Shown here: positions 1 to 8,404 of the stretch, piece by piece | Layout: each line of letters begins with the position of its first letter | How positions within the stretch are numbered: position 1 is the stretch's first letter | Source of the DNA: Pseudomonas gessardii | GTDB taxonomy: Bacteria > Pseudomonadota > Gammaproteobacteria > Pseudomonadales > Pseudomonadaceae | NCBI RefSeq assembly: GCF_001983165.1 | Contig: NZ_MNPU01000021.1 | Location: forward strand, 33,064-97,063 | Length of the DNA stretch: 64,000 nucleotides | Direction: 5' to 3' | Position numbers and translations under genes: made by a program | The notes under the pieces: model-generated | Database searches by the model: none | Told to the model about the DNA's origin: nothing | Seen by the model: the letters and a program-made list of their open reading frames with translations, nothing else

Positions 1-124
1 GGCTGAGGCATTCAAACGTGGCGCCGGAAACCGCGGCGGTGTATTCGCCATTAATGTAGGCGCGACCTTCGATCTTCAGGTCCTTGGCGCGTTGTTCCCA
101 GTCGGCACGGGTCAGGGTGGTCAT
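1..124 (-). CDS. kauB: Aldehyde dehydrogenase KauB/PuuC type, N-terminal part only
   Basis: Only the first ~41 codons are in the window; the gene runs off the left edge. The translation begins MTTLTRADWEQRAKDLKIEG and continues RAYINGEYTAAVSG, which matches the start of Pseudomonas NAD(P)-dependent aldehyde dehydrogenases of the KauB/PuuC group (4-guanidinobutyraldehyde / gamma-glutamyl-gamma-aminobutyraldehyde oxidation in arginine and polyamine catabolism). The start is supported by a strong GAGGAGGAC ribosome site on the minus strand at about 129-137. The neighbouring rpmG/rpmB and the cupin gene give the same order as around PA5312 of P. aeruginosa. The catalytic Cys and Glu lie outside the window, so substrate assignment rests on recognition and context. 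Confidence 0.8.
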   Translation of the reverse strand, partial: MTTLTRADWEQRAKDLKIEGRAYINGEYTAAVSGATFECLS

Positions 125-351
125 GCGAGTGTCCTCCTCTTATTAAATATAAGGGCCCGGCGTTATAACCGTTCCCTTCCAAATGCTTGCCCGACCAGCC
201 AGCTATTCGGTCCGAGGCACCCGCCACCCTAAACCAGCCACAAGGGATGTTTCAATATATTTGACATAACGGCAGCAAACGCCCTTGCGATGTTCATTTT
301 AATAAACATAGACTTTGGCTCTCCAACCCCAGGCCTAGACGGGATACGTGC

Positions 352-714
352 ATGAACATTCAGGATGTCGTCGATTTCAGCCAGGCGAACACCGCCGCCG
401 AACGCTACCGCCCCGCCACAGAAAAAGTCCTCAAGGGCGCCCCCCAGCAGACGCTCTACAACCACTACAACAGCCCGTGCGGCCAGATGAACGCCGGAGT
501 GTGGGAAGGTGAAGTCGGGCAATGGAAGGTGAACTACACCGAACACGAGTACTGCGAGATCGTGCAGGGCGTTTCAGTGCTGCGCGATGCCGAGGGCAAC
601 GCCAAGACCTTGCGCGCCGGTGATCGCTTCGTCATCCCCGCCGGCTTCAGTGGCACCTGGGAGGTGCTGGAGCCGTGCCGCAAGATCTACGTGGTATTTG
701 AAGAAAAGGCCTGA
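352..714 (+). CDS. Small cupin-domain protein (DUF861 / Cupin_3 type)
   Basis: A 120-residue soluble protein made almost entirely of one cupin barrel. The motif pair is visible: W-x-V-N-Y-T-E-H-E-Y-C-E-I-V-Q-G around residues 60-75, and R-A-G-D-R-F-V-I-P-A-G-F-x-G-T-W around 90-105, as in the (S)-ureidoglycine aminohydrolase/EutQ-like Cupin_3 family. The usual metal-binding His set of large cupins is not complete, so an enzymatic role cannot be claimed. It is divergent from kauB, and the 227-bp gap between them should hold both promoters; no convincing -35/-10 pair was picked. A bidirectional terminator follows. Function unknown; a role in handling amine or amino-acid catabolic intermediates is only suggested by the neighbour. 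Confidence 0.75.
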   Translation: MNIQDVVDFSQANTAAERYRPATEKVLKGAPQQTLYNHYNSPCGQMNAGVWEGEVGQWKVNYTEHEYCEIVQGVSVLRDAEGNAKTLRAGDRFVIPAGFSGTWEVLEPCRKIYVVFEEKA

Positions 715-741
715 TCGGTCGAACGCGACTTTTTCCAAGGC

Positions 742-776
742 AAAAAAAACCCGCATCGTGAGATACGGGTTTTTTT
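742..776. terminator. Bidirectional rho-independent terminator
   Basis: AAAAAACCCG at 744-753 pairs with CGGGTTTTTTT at 766-776. A-rich on one side and T-rich on the other, it can end both the cupin gene (+) and rpmG (-), which converge here. Confidence 0.85.
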
Positions 777-794
777 CACAAGAAAGAAAACCAA

Positions 795-950
795 TTACTT
801 GATTTTGCCTTCTTTGTAGATCACGTGCTTGCGAACGCGCGGGTCGAACATTTTCTTTTCGAGCTTGTCCGGGGTAGTACGCTTGTTCTTGTCGGTAGTG
901 TAGAAGTGACCAGTACCGGCGCTAGAGATCATTCGAATCAATTCACGCAT
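795..950 (-). CDS. rpmG: 50S ribosomal protein L33
   Basis: A 51-residue basic protein beginning MRELIRMISSAGTGHFYTTD and ending VRKHVIYKEGKIK, diagnostic of bacterial L33. The Cys-x2-Cys zinc ribbon of the C+ paralogue is absent, so this is the zinc-independent form normally made in zinc-replete and zinc-poor cells alike. It follows rpmB by 11 bases on the same strand, the usual rpmB-rpmG operon. Transcription ends at the bidirectional hairpin just downstream. Confidence 0.97.
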   Translation of the reverse strand: MRELIRMISSAGTGHFYTTDKNKRTTPDKLEKKMFDPRVRKHVIYKEGKIK

Positions 951-961
951 GATTTAGCTCC

Positions 962-1195
962 TTAGATTTTGCCGTCGCGGCGCAGTTCAGCGAGCACGAC
1001 AGTGATGCCACGCTTGTCGATGATGCGCATGCCTTTGGCAGATACGCGCAGACGGACAAAACGTTTCTCTTCTTCAACCCAGAAGCGGTGATGCTGCAGG
1101 TTTGGCAGGAAACGACGACGGGTTTTGTTGTTTGCGTGGGAAATGTTATTCCCAGTCACCGGACCCTTACCGGTAACTTGACAGACTCTCGACAT
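962..1195 (-). CDS. rpmB: 50S ribosomal protein L28
   Basis: A 77-residue basic protein, MSRVCQVTGKGPVTGNNISH followed by NKTRRRFLPNLQHHRFWVEEEKRF, the standard L28 sequence and length. It binds 23S rRNA in the large subunit near the exit tunnel. It is first gene of the rpmB-rpmG pair; the promoter must lie in the gap 1196-1654. Only one Cys is present, so this is the zinc-free form. Confidence 0.97.
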   Translation of the reverse strand: MSRVCQVTGKGPVTGNNISHANNKTRRRFLPNLQHHRFWVEEEKRFVRLRVSAKGMRIIDKRGITVVLAELRRDGKI

Positions 1196-1654
1196 GCCTC
1201 AGCCCTCTAAAACCACATGCCCAACCCGGCATGGGTTGGCCGCTTAATCTCTCAGTCATTTGGCGCCAGGCGCCGCGTTTCTTTAAGGGTCTTACCGGCT
1301 ACACCTACAGTGAAGGAACCGGGCCCCTAGAAAAGAGCGCTGCTTTATACCAGAAAGACCCATGCGCAACAACAGCCGGTGTGTTTTTCCCGCTGTAAAT
1401 CTTGCCCAAACAGGGCGCAAGCACTGCCAGGGTGGGCCGCCGTGCTGGCGGACCGCTCGTCGCACCGAATGATTTATCACCGCAGCCTGTAGGCCACAGG
1501 CGCCGGGCAAAATGACCTGAAGTGCCATCAAAACAGTATTTGCCCTAAATGCACAGGCAAAAATGGGCTAGTCATTTGTGAATCAGGCCACTACGGTAGG
1601 CGTTTTCCAGACTGCACTCGCAGATGGGCCTCCGATCTGCAAAGGAAACCGACC
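1196..1654. other. 459-bp divergent intergenic region rpmB / peptide-binding protein
   Basis: No convincing gene is seen here. It must hold the rpmB promoter reading left and the promoter of the substrate-binding protein reading right. Two small palindromes stand out: CCAACCCGGCATGGGTTGG near 1221-1240 and GGCGCCAGGCGCC near 1262-1274, both in the expected rpmB leader. An AAAGGA ribosome site sits just before 1655. Confidence 0.5.
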
Positions 1655-3247
1655 ATGCGCTTCGCTGCCCTGCCGCTCTTGCTCACCCCGCTCTTCTTCA
1701 CTTCGCTGGCCCAGGCGGCTTCCACGCTGAGCGTCTGCACCGAGGCCAGCCCCGAAGGGTTCGATGTGGTGCAATACAACTCGCTGACCACCACCAACGC
1801 CTCGGCGGATGTGCTGATGAACCGCCTGGTGGACTTCGACGCCGCGAGCGGCAAACTGGTGCCGAGCCTGGCCGACAGCTGGGACGTCTCGCCGGACGGC
1901 CTGACCTACACCTTTAAATTGCACCCGGACGTCAAATTCCACCGCACCGCGTATTTCAACCCAAGCCGCAGCCTCACCGCCGAAGACGTGCGCTTTAGCT
2001 TCGAGCGCATGCTCGACCCGGCCAACCCCTGGCACCAGGTCGCCCAGAGCGGCTTCCCCCACGCCCAGTCCCTGCAACTGCCGGCGCTGATCAAGAAGAT
2101 CGACGCCCTGGACCCGCTGACCGTGCGCTTTACCCTGAACCACGCCGACTCCACGTTCCTCGCCGCACTGAGCATGGGCTTTGCCTCGATCTACCCGGCC
2201 GAATACGCAGGCAACCTGCTCAAGGCCGGCACCCCGGAAAAGCTCAACAGCCAACCCATCGGCACCGGACCGTTCGTTTTCGGGCGCTTCCAGAAAGATG
2301 CGGCCATTCGCTACAAGGCCAACCCGGACTATTTTGCCGGTAAACCTGCTGTGGATAACTTGATCTTTGCCATCACCCCGGACGCCAATGTGCGCCTGCA
2401 GAAACTGCGCCGCAATGAATGCCAGATCGCCTTGTCCCCCAAGCCTCTGGATATCGGCGAGGCGCAACAGGATCCTGCGCTCAAGGTGGAAAAAACCGCA
2501 GCCTTCATGACCGCCTTTGTGGCCATCAACAGCCAGCACCCGCCGCTGGACAAGCCGCAAGTGCGCCAGGCGATCAACCTGGCTTTCGACAAGGCCAGCT
2601 ACCTCAAGGCCGTGTTTGAAGGCACCGCCGAAGCCGCCACCGGCCCCTACCCACCCAATACCTGGGGCTTTGCCAAGGAGTTGCCGGGTTATCCACAGGA
2701 CCTCGCCAAGGCCAAGGGGCTGCTGGATCGCGCCGGACTCAAGGACGGTTTCAAGACCACTATCTGGACCCGGCCATCAGGTAGCCTGCTCAACCCCAAC
2801 CCGAGCCTGGGCGCCCAGTTGTTGCAGGCCGACCTGGCCAAGGTCGGCATCCAGGCCGAGATCCGCGTGATCGAATGGGGCGAACTGATCCGCCGCGCCA
2901 AGGCGGGCGAGCACGACCTGCTGTTCATGGGCTGGGCCGGCGACAATGGCGACCCGGATAACTTCCTGACCCCGCAGTTTTCCTGCGCGGCGGTCAAGTC
3001 CGGCACCAACTTCGCCCGTTACTGCGACCCGGCGCTGGACAAGCTGATCAGTGCCGGCAAGACCACCCACGAGCAAGGCGTGCGCAGCAAGCTGTACCAG
3101 CAGGCGCAGGCGCAGATCCAGCAGCAGGCGCTGTGGTTGCCGCTGGCCCACCCGACGGCCTTTGCCCTGACGCGCAAGAATGTCGAGGGGTATCAGGTTA
3201 GTCCGTTTGGGCGGCAGGATTTTTCCAGGGTCGGTGTAAGGCCGTAA
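1655..3247 (+). CDS. Periplasmic peptide-binding protein of an ABC importer (DppA/SBP_bac_5 family)
   Basis: A 530-residue family-5 solute-binding protein. Residues 1-21 (MRFAALPLLLTPLFFTSLAQA) are a Sec signal peptide. The mature protein carries the family motif region L-x-P-S-L-A-D-S-W-D-V-S-P-D-G-L-T-Y-T-F-x-L and the G-T-G-P-F motif around residue 207. It would bind di- or tripeptides in the periplasm for a DppBCDF-type permease. No permease genes adjoin it, so it is an orphan receptor presumably using a permease encoded elsewhere; PA5317 of P. aeruginosa occupies the same place. The start is fixed by AAAGGA seven bases upstream. It converges on radC with only four bases between stops and no obvious terminator. 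Confidence 0.9.
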   Translation: MRFAALPLLLTPLFFTSLAQAASTLSVCTEASPEGFDVVQYNSLTTTNASADVLMNRLVDFDAASGKLVPSLADSWDVSPDGLTYTFKLHPDVKFHRTAYFNPSRSLTAEDVRFSFERMLDPANPWHQVAQSGFPHAQSLQLPALIKKIDALDPLTVRFTLNHADSTFLAALSMGFASIYPAEYAGNLLKAGTPEKLNSQPIGTGPFVFGRFQKDAAIRYKANPDYFAGKPAVDNLIFAITPDANVRLQKLRRNECQIALSPKPLDIGEAQQDPALKVEKTAAFMTAFVAINSQHPPLDKPQVRQAINLAFDKASYLKAVFEGTAEAATGPYPPNTWGFAKELPGYPQDLAKAKGLLDRAGLKDGFKTTIWTRPSGSLLNPNPSLGAQLLQADLAKVGIQAEIRVIEWGELIRRAKAGEHDLLFMGWAGDNGDPDNFLTPQFSCAAVKSGTNFARYCDPALDKLISAGKTTHEQGVRSKLYQQAQAQIQQQALWLPLAHPTAFALTRKNVEGYQVSPFGRQDFSRVGVRP

Positions 3248-3251
3248 GCTG

Positions 3252-3926
3252 CTATATCCACCCATATTCGGCCATCGACAGCGGGTCTCCCTCGCCGACA
3301 ATGATGTGGTCCAACACCCGCACATCCACCAGCTCCAGGGCCTTTTGCAGCACCTTGGTCAATTTTCGATCAGCAAGGCTGGGCTCGGCATTCCCGGAAG
3401 GGTGGTTGTGGCACAGGATCAATGCCGCCGCGTTGTAGTCCAGGGCGCGCTTGACCACATGTCGCGGGTACACCGTGGCGTTGTCGATGGTGCCCTGGAA
3501 CAGCGCTTCAAACCCCAGCACCCGGTGCCTTGAGTCGAGAAACAGGCAGCCGAATATCTCGTGGGGCTCATGGCGCAGCAGTGCCTTGAGGTAGTCACGC
3601 ACGGCAATCGGGCTGTCCAGCACCGAATCGTGGCGTACCCGTTCGGCCAGGTGGCGCCGGCCCATTTCCAGCACGGCCTGCAACTGGGCGAACTTGGCCG
3701 GCCCCAGGCCCAGATGCTGGATAAACACCCCCTGCCGGGCCTCCAGCAGCGCGCGCAGGCTGCCAAATTGCCCCAGCAGGTGGCGCGCCAGGTCCACCGC
3801 GCTTTTGCCCGAGACACCGGTACGCAGGAAAATCGCCAGCAACTCGGCATCCGAGAGACTCGCCGCCCCCAACTCCAAAAGCTTCTCCCGCGGACGCTCC
3901 GCCGCAGGCCAATTGCGAATACTCAT
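3252..3926 (-). CDS. radC: RadC/YicR family JAB-domain protein
   Basis: A 224-residue protein with an N-terminal helix-hairpin-helix-like segment (residues ~1-100) and a C-terminal JAMM/MPN metallo-domain. The metal motif is intact: H-N-H-P-S-G-N-A-E-P-S-x2-D near residue 172, preceded by a Glu-containing strand. The name reflects an old assignment of an E. coli recA-dependent repair phenotype that was later traced to another gene, so a repair role is uncertain; the fold suggests a metallo-isopeptidase or nuclease-like enzyme. It is divergent from coaBC with ~130 bp between starts. Confidence 0.93.
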   Translation of the reverse strand: MSIRNWPAAERPREKLLELGAASLSDAELLAIFLRTGVSGKSAVDLARHLLGQFGSLRALLEARQGVFIQHLGLGPAKFAQLQAVLEMGRRHLAERVRHDSVLDSPIAVRDYLKALLRHEPHEIFGCLFLDSRHRVLGFEALFQGTIDNATVYPRHVVKRALDYNAAALILCHNHPSGNAEPSLADRKLTKVLQKALELVDVRVLDHIIVGEGDPLSMAEYGWI

Positions 3927-4056
3927 GGCACCTCCGTGTGCATGTGCGCCGCTGTTGCATGGCGGACGCTGTGTTATCTTAGCCGCTCTTTTTTGCGCGC
4001 GATTTCACCTGGGGAGGGGGATCGCAACGCCATCACTGAACTGGAAAGGCAAACCA

Positions 4057-5265
4057 ATGCAGCGTCTGTATCGGAAACGCATCGTTCTCGGCGTCGGCGG
4101 CGGCATTGCCGCCTACAAGAGCGCAGAGTTGGTTCGCAGGCTCCTGGACCAGGGCGCCGAAGTGCGCGTGGTCATGACCCGTGGCGGCAGTGAATTCATT
4201 ACCCCGTTGACCATGCAGGCCCTGTCCGGCCACCCGGTGCACCTGGACCTGCTGGACCCGGCGGCCGAAGCCGCCATGGGCCATATCGAACTGGCCAAAT
4301 GGGCCGACCTGGTGCTGATCGCCCCCGCCACCGCCGACCTTATCGCGCGCCTCGCCCAAGGCATTGCCGACGACCTGCTGACCACACTGGTGCTGGCCAC
4401 CGACGCCACCGTCGCCATCGCCCCGGCAATGAACCAGGCCATGTGGCGCGACCCGGCCACCCAGGCCAACACCCAACTCCTGCAAAGCCGTGGCCTCAAG
4501 GTCTTCGGCCCGGCCTCCGGCAGCCAGGCCTGTGGCGATGTCGGCCTGGGCCGCATGCTCGAAGCCACCGACCTGGCGCTGTGCGCCGCCGAGTGTTTCC
4601 AGCACCTGGCCCTGACCGGCAAGCACGTACTGATTACGGCCGGCCCGACCCAGGAAAACATCGACCCGGTGCGCTACATCACCAACCATAGCTCAGGGAA
4701 AATGGGCTTTGCCCTGGCTGAGGCGGCGGTTGAGGCAGGCGCACGCGTGACCCTGATCACCGGCCCGGTGCATCTGCCGACCCCCGACCGGGTCACCCGC
4801 ATCGACGTCGTCAGCGCCCGCGACATGCTCGCGGCCTGTGAGGCGGCGATTCCCTGCGATGTGTTTATCGCTTCGGCGGCGGTTGCAGACTACCGCCCGG
4901 AAGTGGTTGCGCCGCAAAAACTCAAGAAAGACCCTACAAGCGGTGACGGCCTGCTCCTGCAAATGGTGCGCAACCCGGACATTCTTGCCACCATCGCCAG
5001 CCGTGCGGATCGTCCGTTCAGCGTCGGCTTCGCCGCCGAAACCGAAAACCTGCTGGACTACGCCGCCCGCAAACTGAAAGACAAAAACCTCGACCTGATC
5101 GTTGCCAATGATGTCGCCAACCCAAGCATCGGCTTCAACAGCGAGGAAAACGCCTGCAGCGTGATTGACCGCGAGCTGCACGCCACCCTTTTCGCCCAGA
5201 CCAGCAAGGGCAAGATTGCCCGCCAACTGATCTCTTTTATCGCCCAACGACTGAACCAGGTTTAA
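4057..5265 (+). CDS. coaBC: Bifunctional phosphopantothenoylcysteine decarboxylase / phosphopantothenate-cysteine ligase
   Basis: A 402-residue fused enzyme making 4'-phosphopantetheine, two consecutive steps of coenzyme A synthesis. The N-terminal CoaC half is a flavoprotein with G-V-G-G-G-I-A-A-Y-K-S near residue 12, the A-P-A-M-N-x-A-M-W substrate-clamp motif near 124, and G-x-L-A-C/Q-A-C-G-D-V-G-L-G-R near 153. The CoaB half begins near 190 with I-T-A-G-P-T-Q-E-N-I-D-P-V-R and later has A-A-V-A-D-Y and the K-x-K-K-D lysines. The start is chosen at 4057 because GGAAAGG precedes it by nine bases and the length fits. The next gene, dut, overlaps or abuts it. Confidence 0.97.
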   Translation: MQRLYRKRIVLGVGGGIAAYKSAELVRRLLDQGAEVRVVMTRGGSEFITPLTMQALSGHPVHLDLLDPAAEAAMGHIELAKWADLVLIAPATADLIARLAQGIADDLLTTLVLATDATVAIAPAMNQAMWRDPATQANTQLLQSRGLKVFGPASGSQACGDVGLGRMLEATDLALCAAECFQHLALTGKHVLITAGPTQENIDPVRYITNHSSGKMGFALAEAAVEAGARVTLITGPVHLPTPDRVTRIDVVSARDMLAACEAAIPCDVFIASAAVADYRPEVVAPQKLKKDPTSGDGLLLQMVRNPDILATIASRADRPFSVGFAAETENLLDYAARKLKDKNLDLIVANDVANPSIGFNSEENACSVIDRELHATLFAQTSKGKIARQLISFIAQRLNQV

Positions 5266-5270
5266 TGTCC

Positions 5271-5726
5271 ATGCACGCTTTGCAAGCCAAGATCCTCGAC
5301 CCCCGCCTCGGCAGCGAATTCCCATTGCCGGCCTACGCCACACCCGGCTCCGCCGGCCTGGACCTGCGCGCCATGCTCAAGCAGGACACCGTCCTTGAGC
5401 CGGGCCAGACCCTGCTGATCCCCACCGGCCTGTCGATCTACGTCGGCGACCCCGGCCTGGCCGCGCTGATCCTGCCGCGCTCGGGCCTGGGGCACAAACA
5501 CGGGATCGTGCTGGGCAACCTGGTGGGCCTGATCGACTCCGACTACCAGGGCGAACTGATGGTCTCGTGCTGGAACCGTGGCCAGACCGCCTTCAACATT
5601 GCCGTCGGCGAGCGTATCGCCCAACTGGTGCTGGTGCCGGTGGTGCAGGCGCATTTTGAACTGGTCACCGAGTTCGACGAAACCCAGCGCGGCGCGGGCG
5701 GTTTCGGGCATTCCGGCAGCCACTGA
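5271..5726 (+). CDS. dut: Deoxyuridine 5'-triphosphate nucleotidohydrolase (dUTPase)
   Basis: A 151-residue trimeric dUTPase that hydrolyses dUTP to dUMP and pyrophosphate. All five motifs are visible: A-T-P-G-S-A-G-L-D-L-R-A, P-R-S-G-L-G-H-K-H-G, G-L-I-D-S-D-Y-x-G, G-E-R-I-A-Q-L, and the C-terminal R-G-A-G-G-F-G-H-S-G arm that closes over the active site. The start at 5271 gives the usual Pseudomonas N-terminus MHALQAKILDPR. An in-frame ATG at 5265, overlapping the coaBC stop as TAATG, adds two residues and is better placed behind AGG, so either could be used. Translationally coupled to coaBC. Confidence 0.96.
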   Translation: MHALQAKILDPRLGSEFPLPAYATPGSAGLDLRAMLKQDTVLEPGQTLLIPTGLSIYVGDPGLAALILPRSGLGHKHGIVLGNLVGLIDSDYQGELMVSCWNRGQTAFNIAVGERIAQLVLVPVVQAHFELVTEFDETQRGAGGFGHSGSH

Positions 5727-5883
5727 CTACGCTCAGGCATGCCGGGCCCTGCGTCCGGCATGCCCCGATGGCATTTTCGCACCACGAACTCTAGGGCAAA
5801 AACGCCGTCTTACCCTTCAGTTTGAACCTGCCGGTCGCCACATTCAGGCCTGTCCGCCCCGTATCGATGGAGTTTCCCCAGTG

Positions 5884-7281
5884 ATGAGCAACGCAGCCCC
5901 AGTCGCACCGACGTTTCCCGACAGCATTTTCCGCGCCTACGACATCCGTGGTGTCGTCCCGAAAACCCTGACCGCCGAAACCGCCTACTGGATCGGCCGT
6001 GCCATCGGTTCGCAAAGCCTGGCCCAGGGCGAGCCCCACGTGTCGGTGGGGCGTGACGGTCGCCTGTCCGGCCCCGAACTGGTGGAGCGCCTGATCCAGG
6101 GCCTGGCCGACAGTGGCTGCCATGTCAGCGACGTCGGCCTGGTGCCGACCCCGGCGCTGTACTACGCGGCCAACGTACTGGCCGGCAAATCCGGCGTGAT
6201 GCTCACCGGCAGCCACAACCCATCGGACTACAACGGCTTCAAGATCGTGATCGCTGGCGACACCCTGGCCAACGAACAGATCCAGGCCCTGCACACGCGC
6301 CTGAAAACCAATGACCTGACCAGCGGCCAGGGCAGCATCACCCAGGTCGATATCCTCCAGCGCTATTCGGACGAAATCACCCGCGACGTCAAGCTCGCGC
6401 GGCGCCTGAAAGTCGTGGTGGACTGCGGCAACGGCGCCGCCGGCGTGATCGCCCCGCAATTGCTCCAAGCCTTGAACTGCGAAGTGATCCCGCTGTTCTG
6501 CGAGGTCGACGGCAACTTCCCCAACCATCACCCCGACCCGGGCAAGCCTGAAAACCTGGTGGACCTGATCGCCAAGGTCGCCGAAGTGGGCGCCGATCTG
6601 GGCCTGGCCTTCGACGGCGACGGCGACCGCGTGGGCGTGGTGACCAACACCGGCAGCATCGTGTTCCCGGACCGCCTGCTGATGCTGTTCGCCCGCGACG
6701 TGGTGGCGCGCAACCCGGGCGCCGAGATCATCTTCGACGTCAAATGCACCCGACGCCTGACGCCGTTGATCAAGGAATACGGCGGCCGCCCACTGATGTG
6801 GAAGACCGGCCACTCGTTGATCAAAAAGAAAATGAAAGAAACCGGCGCCCTGCTGGCCGGCGAAATGAGCGGCCATGTGTTCTTCAAGGAGCGCTGGTTC
6901 GGTTTTGACGACGGCATCTACAGCGCCGCCCGCCTGCTGGAAATCCTCAGCAAGGAGCAATCCAGTGCCGAGGAGCTGTTCGAGACCTTCCCGAACGATA
7001 TTTCGACGCCGGAAATCAATATCCATGTGACCGAAGAGAGCAAATTCAGCATCATTGACGCATTGCACGATGCGCAATGGGGGGCAGGCGCCAACCTGAC
7101 CACCATTGATGGTGTGCGAGTCGACTATGCCGAAGGCTGGGGCCTGGTTCGCGCGTCCAACACCACGCCGGTGCTGGTCCTGCGTTTCGAGGCGGATACC
7201 GAGGCCGAGCTGCAGCGCATCAAGGACGTGTTCCACGCCCAGTTGAAACGTGTTGCCCCTGATCTCCAACTACCGTTCTGA
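5884..7281 (+). CDS. algC: Phosphomannomutase / phosphoglucomutase
   Basis: A 465-residue alpha-D-phosphohexomutase that interconverts mannose- or glucose-6-phosphate and the 1-phosphates, feeding alginate, LPS core and rhamnolipid precursors. Visible motifs are the phosphoserine loop T-G-S-H-N-P-S-D-Y-N-G-F-K with Ser110, the Mg loop D-G-D-G-D-R near residue 244, the sugar-binding G-E-M-S-G-H near 325, and the phosphate-binding R-A-S-N-T-T-P near 421. The length equals the short 463-residue P. aeruginosa AlgC rather than the long membrane-anchored form. The ATG at 5884 was chosen; a GTG at 5881 is in frame. It is 21 bases from argB and probably cotranscribed. Confidence 0.96.
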   Translation: MSNAAPVAPTFPDSIFRAYDIRGVVPKTLTAETAYWIGRAIGSQSLAQGEPHVSVGRDGRLSGPELVERLIQGLADSGCHVSDVGLVPTPALYYAANVLAGKSGVMLTGSHNPSDYNGFKIVIAGDTLANEQIQALHTRLKTNDLTSGQGSITQVDILQRYSDEITRDVKLARRLKVVVDCGNGAAGVIAPQLLQALNCEVIPLFCEVDGNFPNHHPDPGKPENLVDLIAKVAEVGADLGLAFDGDGDRVGVVTNTGSIVFPDRLLMLFARDVVARNPGAEIIFDVKCTRRLTPLIKEYGGRPLMWKTGHSLIKKKMKETGALLAGEMSGHVFFKERWFGFDDGIYSAARLLEILSKEQSSAEELFETFPNDISTPEINIHVTEESKFSIIDALHDAQWGAGANLTTIDGVRVDYAEGWGLVRASNTTPVLVLRFEADTEAELQRIKDVFHAQLKRVAPDLQLPF

Positions 7282-7302
7282 TTATTTGCCCCGGAGCCCT
7301 GA

Positions 7303-8208
7303 ATGACCCTCGAACGCGACGCCGCCGCCAACACCGCCAAGGTCCTTTCCGAAGCGCTGCCTTACATTCGACGCTACGTCGGCAAGACGCTGGTGATCAA
7401 GTACGGCGGCAATGCCATGGAAAGCGACGAGCTGAAAACCGGCTTTGCCCGCGATATCGTGCTGATGAAAGCCGTCGGGATCAACCCGGTGGTGGTGCAC
7501 GGCGGCGGCCCGCAGATCGGTGACCTGCTCAAGCGCCTGTCCATCGAGAGTCATTTTATCGACGGCATGCGCGTCACCGATGCGCAGACCATGGACGTGG
7601 TGGAGATGGTCCTTGGCGGCCAGGTGAACAAAGACATCGTCAACCTGATCAACCGCCACGGCGGCAGCGCCATCGGCCTGACCGGCAAGGACGCCGAGCT
7701 GATCCGGGCGAAGAAACTCACCGTGACCCGCAAGACCCCGGAGATGACCCAGCCGGAAATCATCGACATTGGCCAGGTGGGCGAAGTGATCGGCATCAAC
7801 ACCGATTTGCTCAACCTGCTGGTCAAGGGCGACTTCATCCCGGTGATCGCGCCGATCGGCGTGGGGGCCAATGGCGAGTCCTACAACATCAACGCCGACC
7901 TGGTGGCCGGCAAGGTGGCCGAGGCCCTGAAGGCCGAGAAGCTGATGCTGCTGACCAACATCGCCGGCCTGATGGACAAGGAAGGCAAGGTCCTGACCGG
8001 CCTGACCACCCAGCAGGTCGACGACCTGATCGCCGACGGCACCATCTACGGCGGCATGCTGCCGAAGATCCGCTGCGCACTGGAAGCCGTGCAGGGCGGC
8101 GTAGGTAGCTCGCTGATCATCGATGGCCGGGTGCCCAATGCGGTGCTGCTGGAGATCTTCACCGATACCGGCATGGGCACGCTGATCAGCAACCGCAAGC
8201 GCCCTTAA
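7303..8208 (+). CDS. argB: N-acetylglutamate kinase
   Basis: A 301-residue amino-acid kinase family enzyme catalysing the second step of arginine synthesis, phosphorylating N-acetylglutamate. The motifs are K-Y-G-G-N-A-M near residue 28, V-H-G-G-G-P-Q-I near 66, and the C-terminal G-M-L-P-K-I-R near 247. The N-terminal extension of ~20 residues before the kinase core is the helix that lets arginine-sensitive forms hexamerise, so feedback inhibition by arginine is expected. It follows algC closely and ends before a rho-independent terminator. Confidence 0.97.
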   Translation: MTLERDAAANTAKVLSEALPYIRRYVGKTLVIKYGGNAMESDELKTGFARDIVLMKAVGINPVVVHGGGPQIGDLLKRLSIESHFIDGMRVTDAQTMDVVEMVLGGQVNKDIVNLINRHGGSAIGLTGKDAELIRAKKLTVTRKTPEMTQPEIIDIGQVGEVIGINTDLLNLLVKGDFIPVIAPIGVGANGESYNINADLVAGKVAEALKAEKLMLLTNIAGLMDKEGKVLTGLTTQQVDDLIADGTIYGGMLPKIRCALEAVQGGVGSSLIIDGRVPNAVLLEIFTDTGMGTLISNRKRP

Positions 8209-8224
8209 CAAATAACGCCACAAC

Positions 8225-8269
8225 AACCCCCGTAAACCCTGGCTCGTTGCCGGGGGCGCGGGGTTTTTT
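8225..8269 (+). terminator. Rho-independent terminator after argB
   Basis: AACCCC at 8225-8230 pairs with GGGGTT at 8260-8265, with further GC pairing inside, followed by a run of T. It lies 17 bases after the argB stop. Confidence 0.7.
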
Positions 8270-8404
8270 ATGCCTGCGGCGGCAAGGTCGCGTCGAGCGC
8301 CAGCAAAGGGAGATTGCGCACCTGAAGCCTTGCCGGCCCACCCACGAATGGCAGGGGCTCGTCGCTCGCGGTAGTCTTGTTTCCATAGATAAGAGGATCG
8401 AACT

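Noticed and set aside
261..289. TTGACA at 261-266 as a -35 box for the cupin gene
   Set aside because: No acceptable -10 hexamer 16-18 bases downstream.
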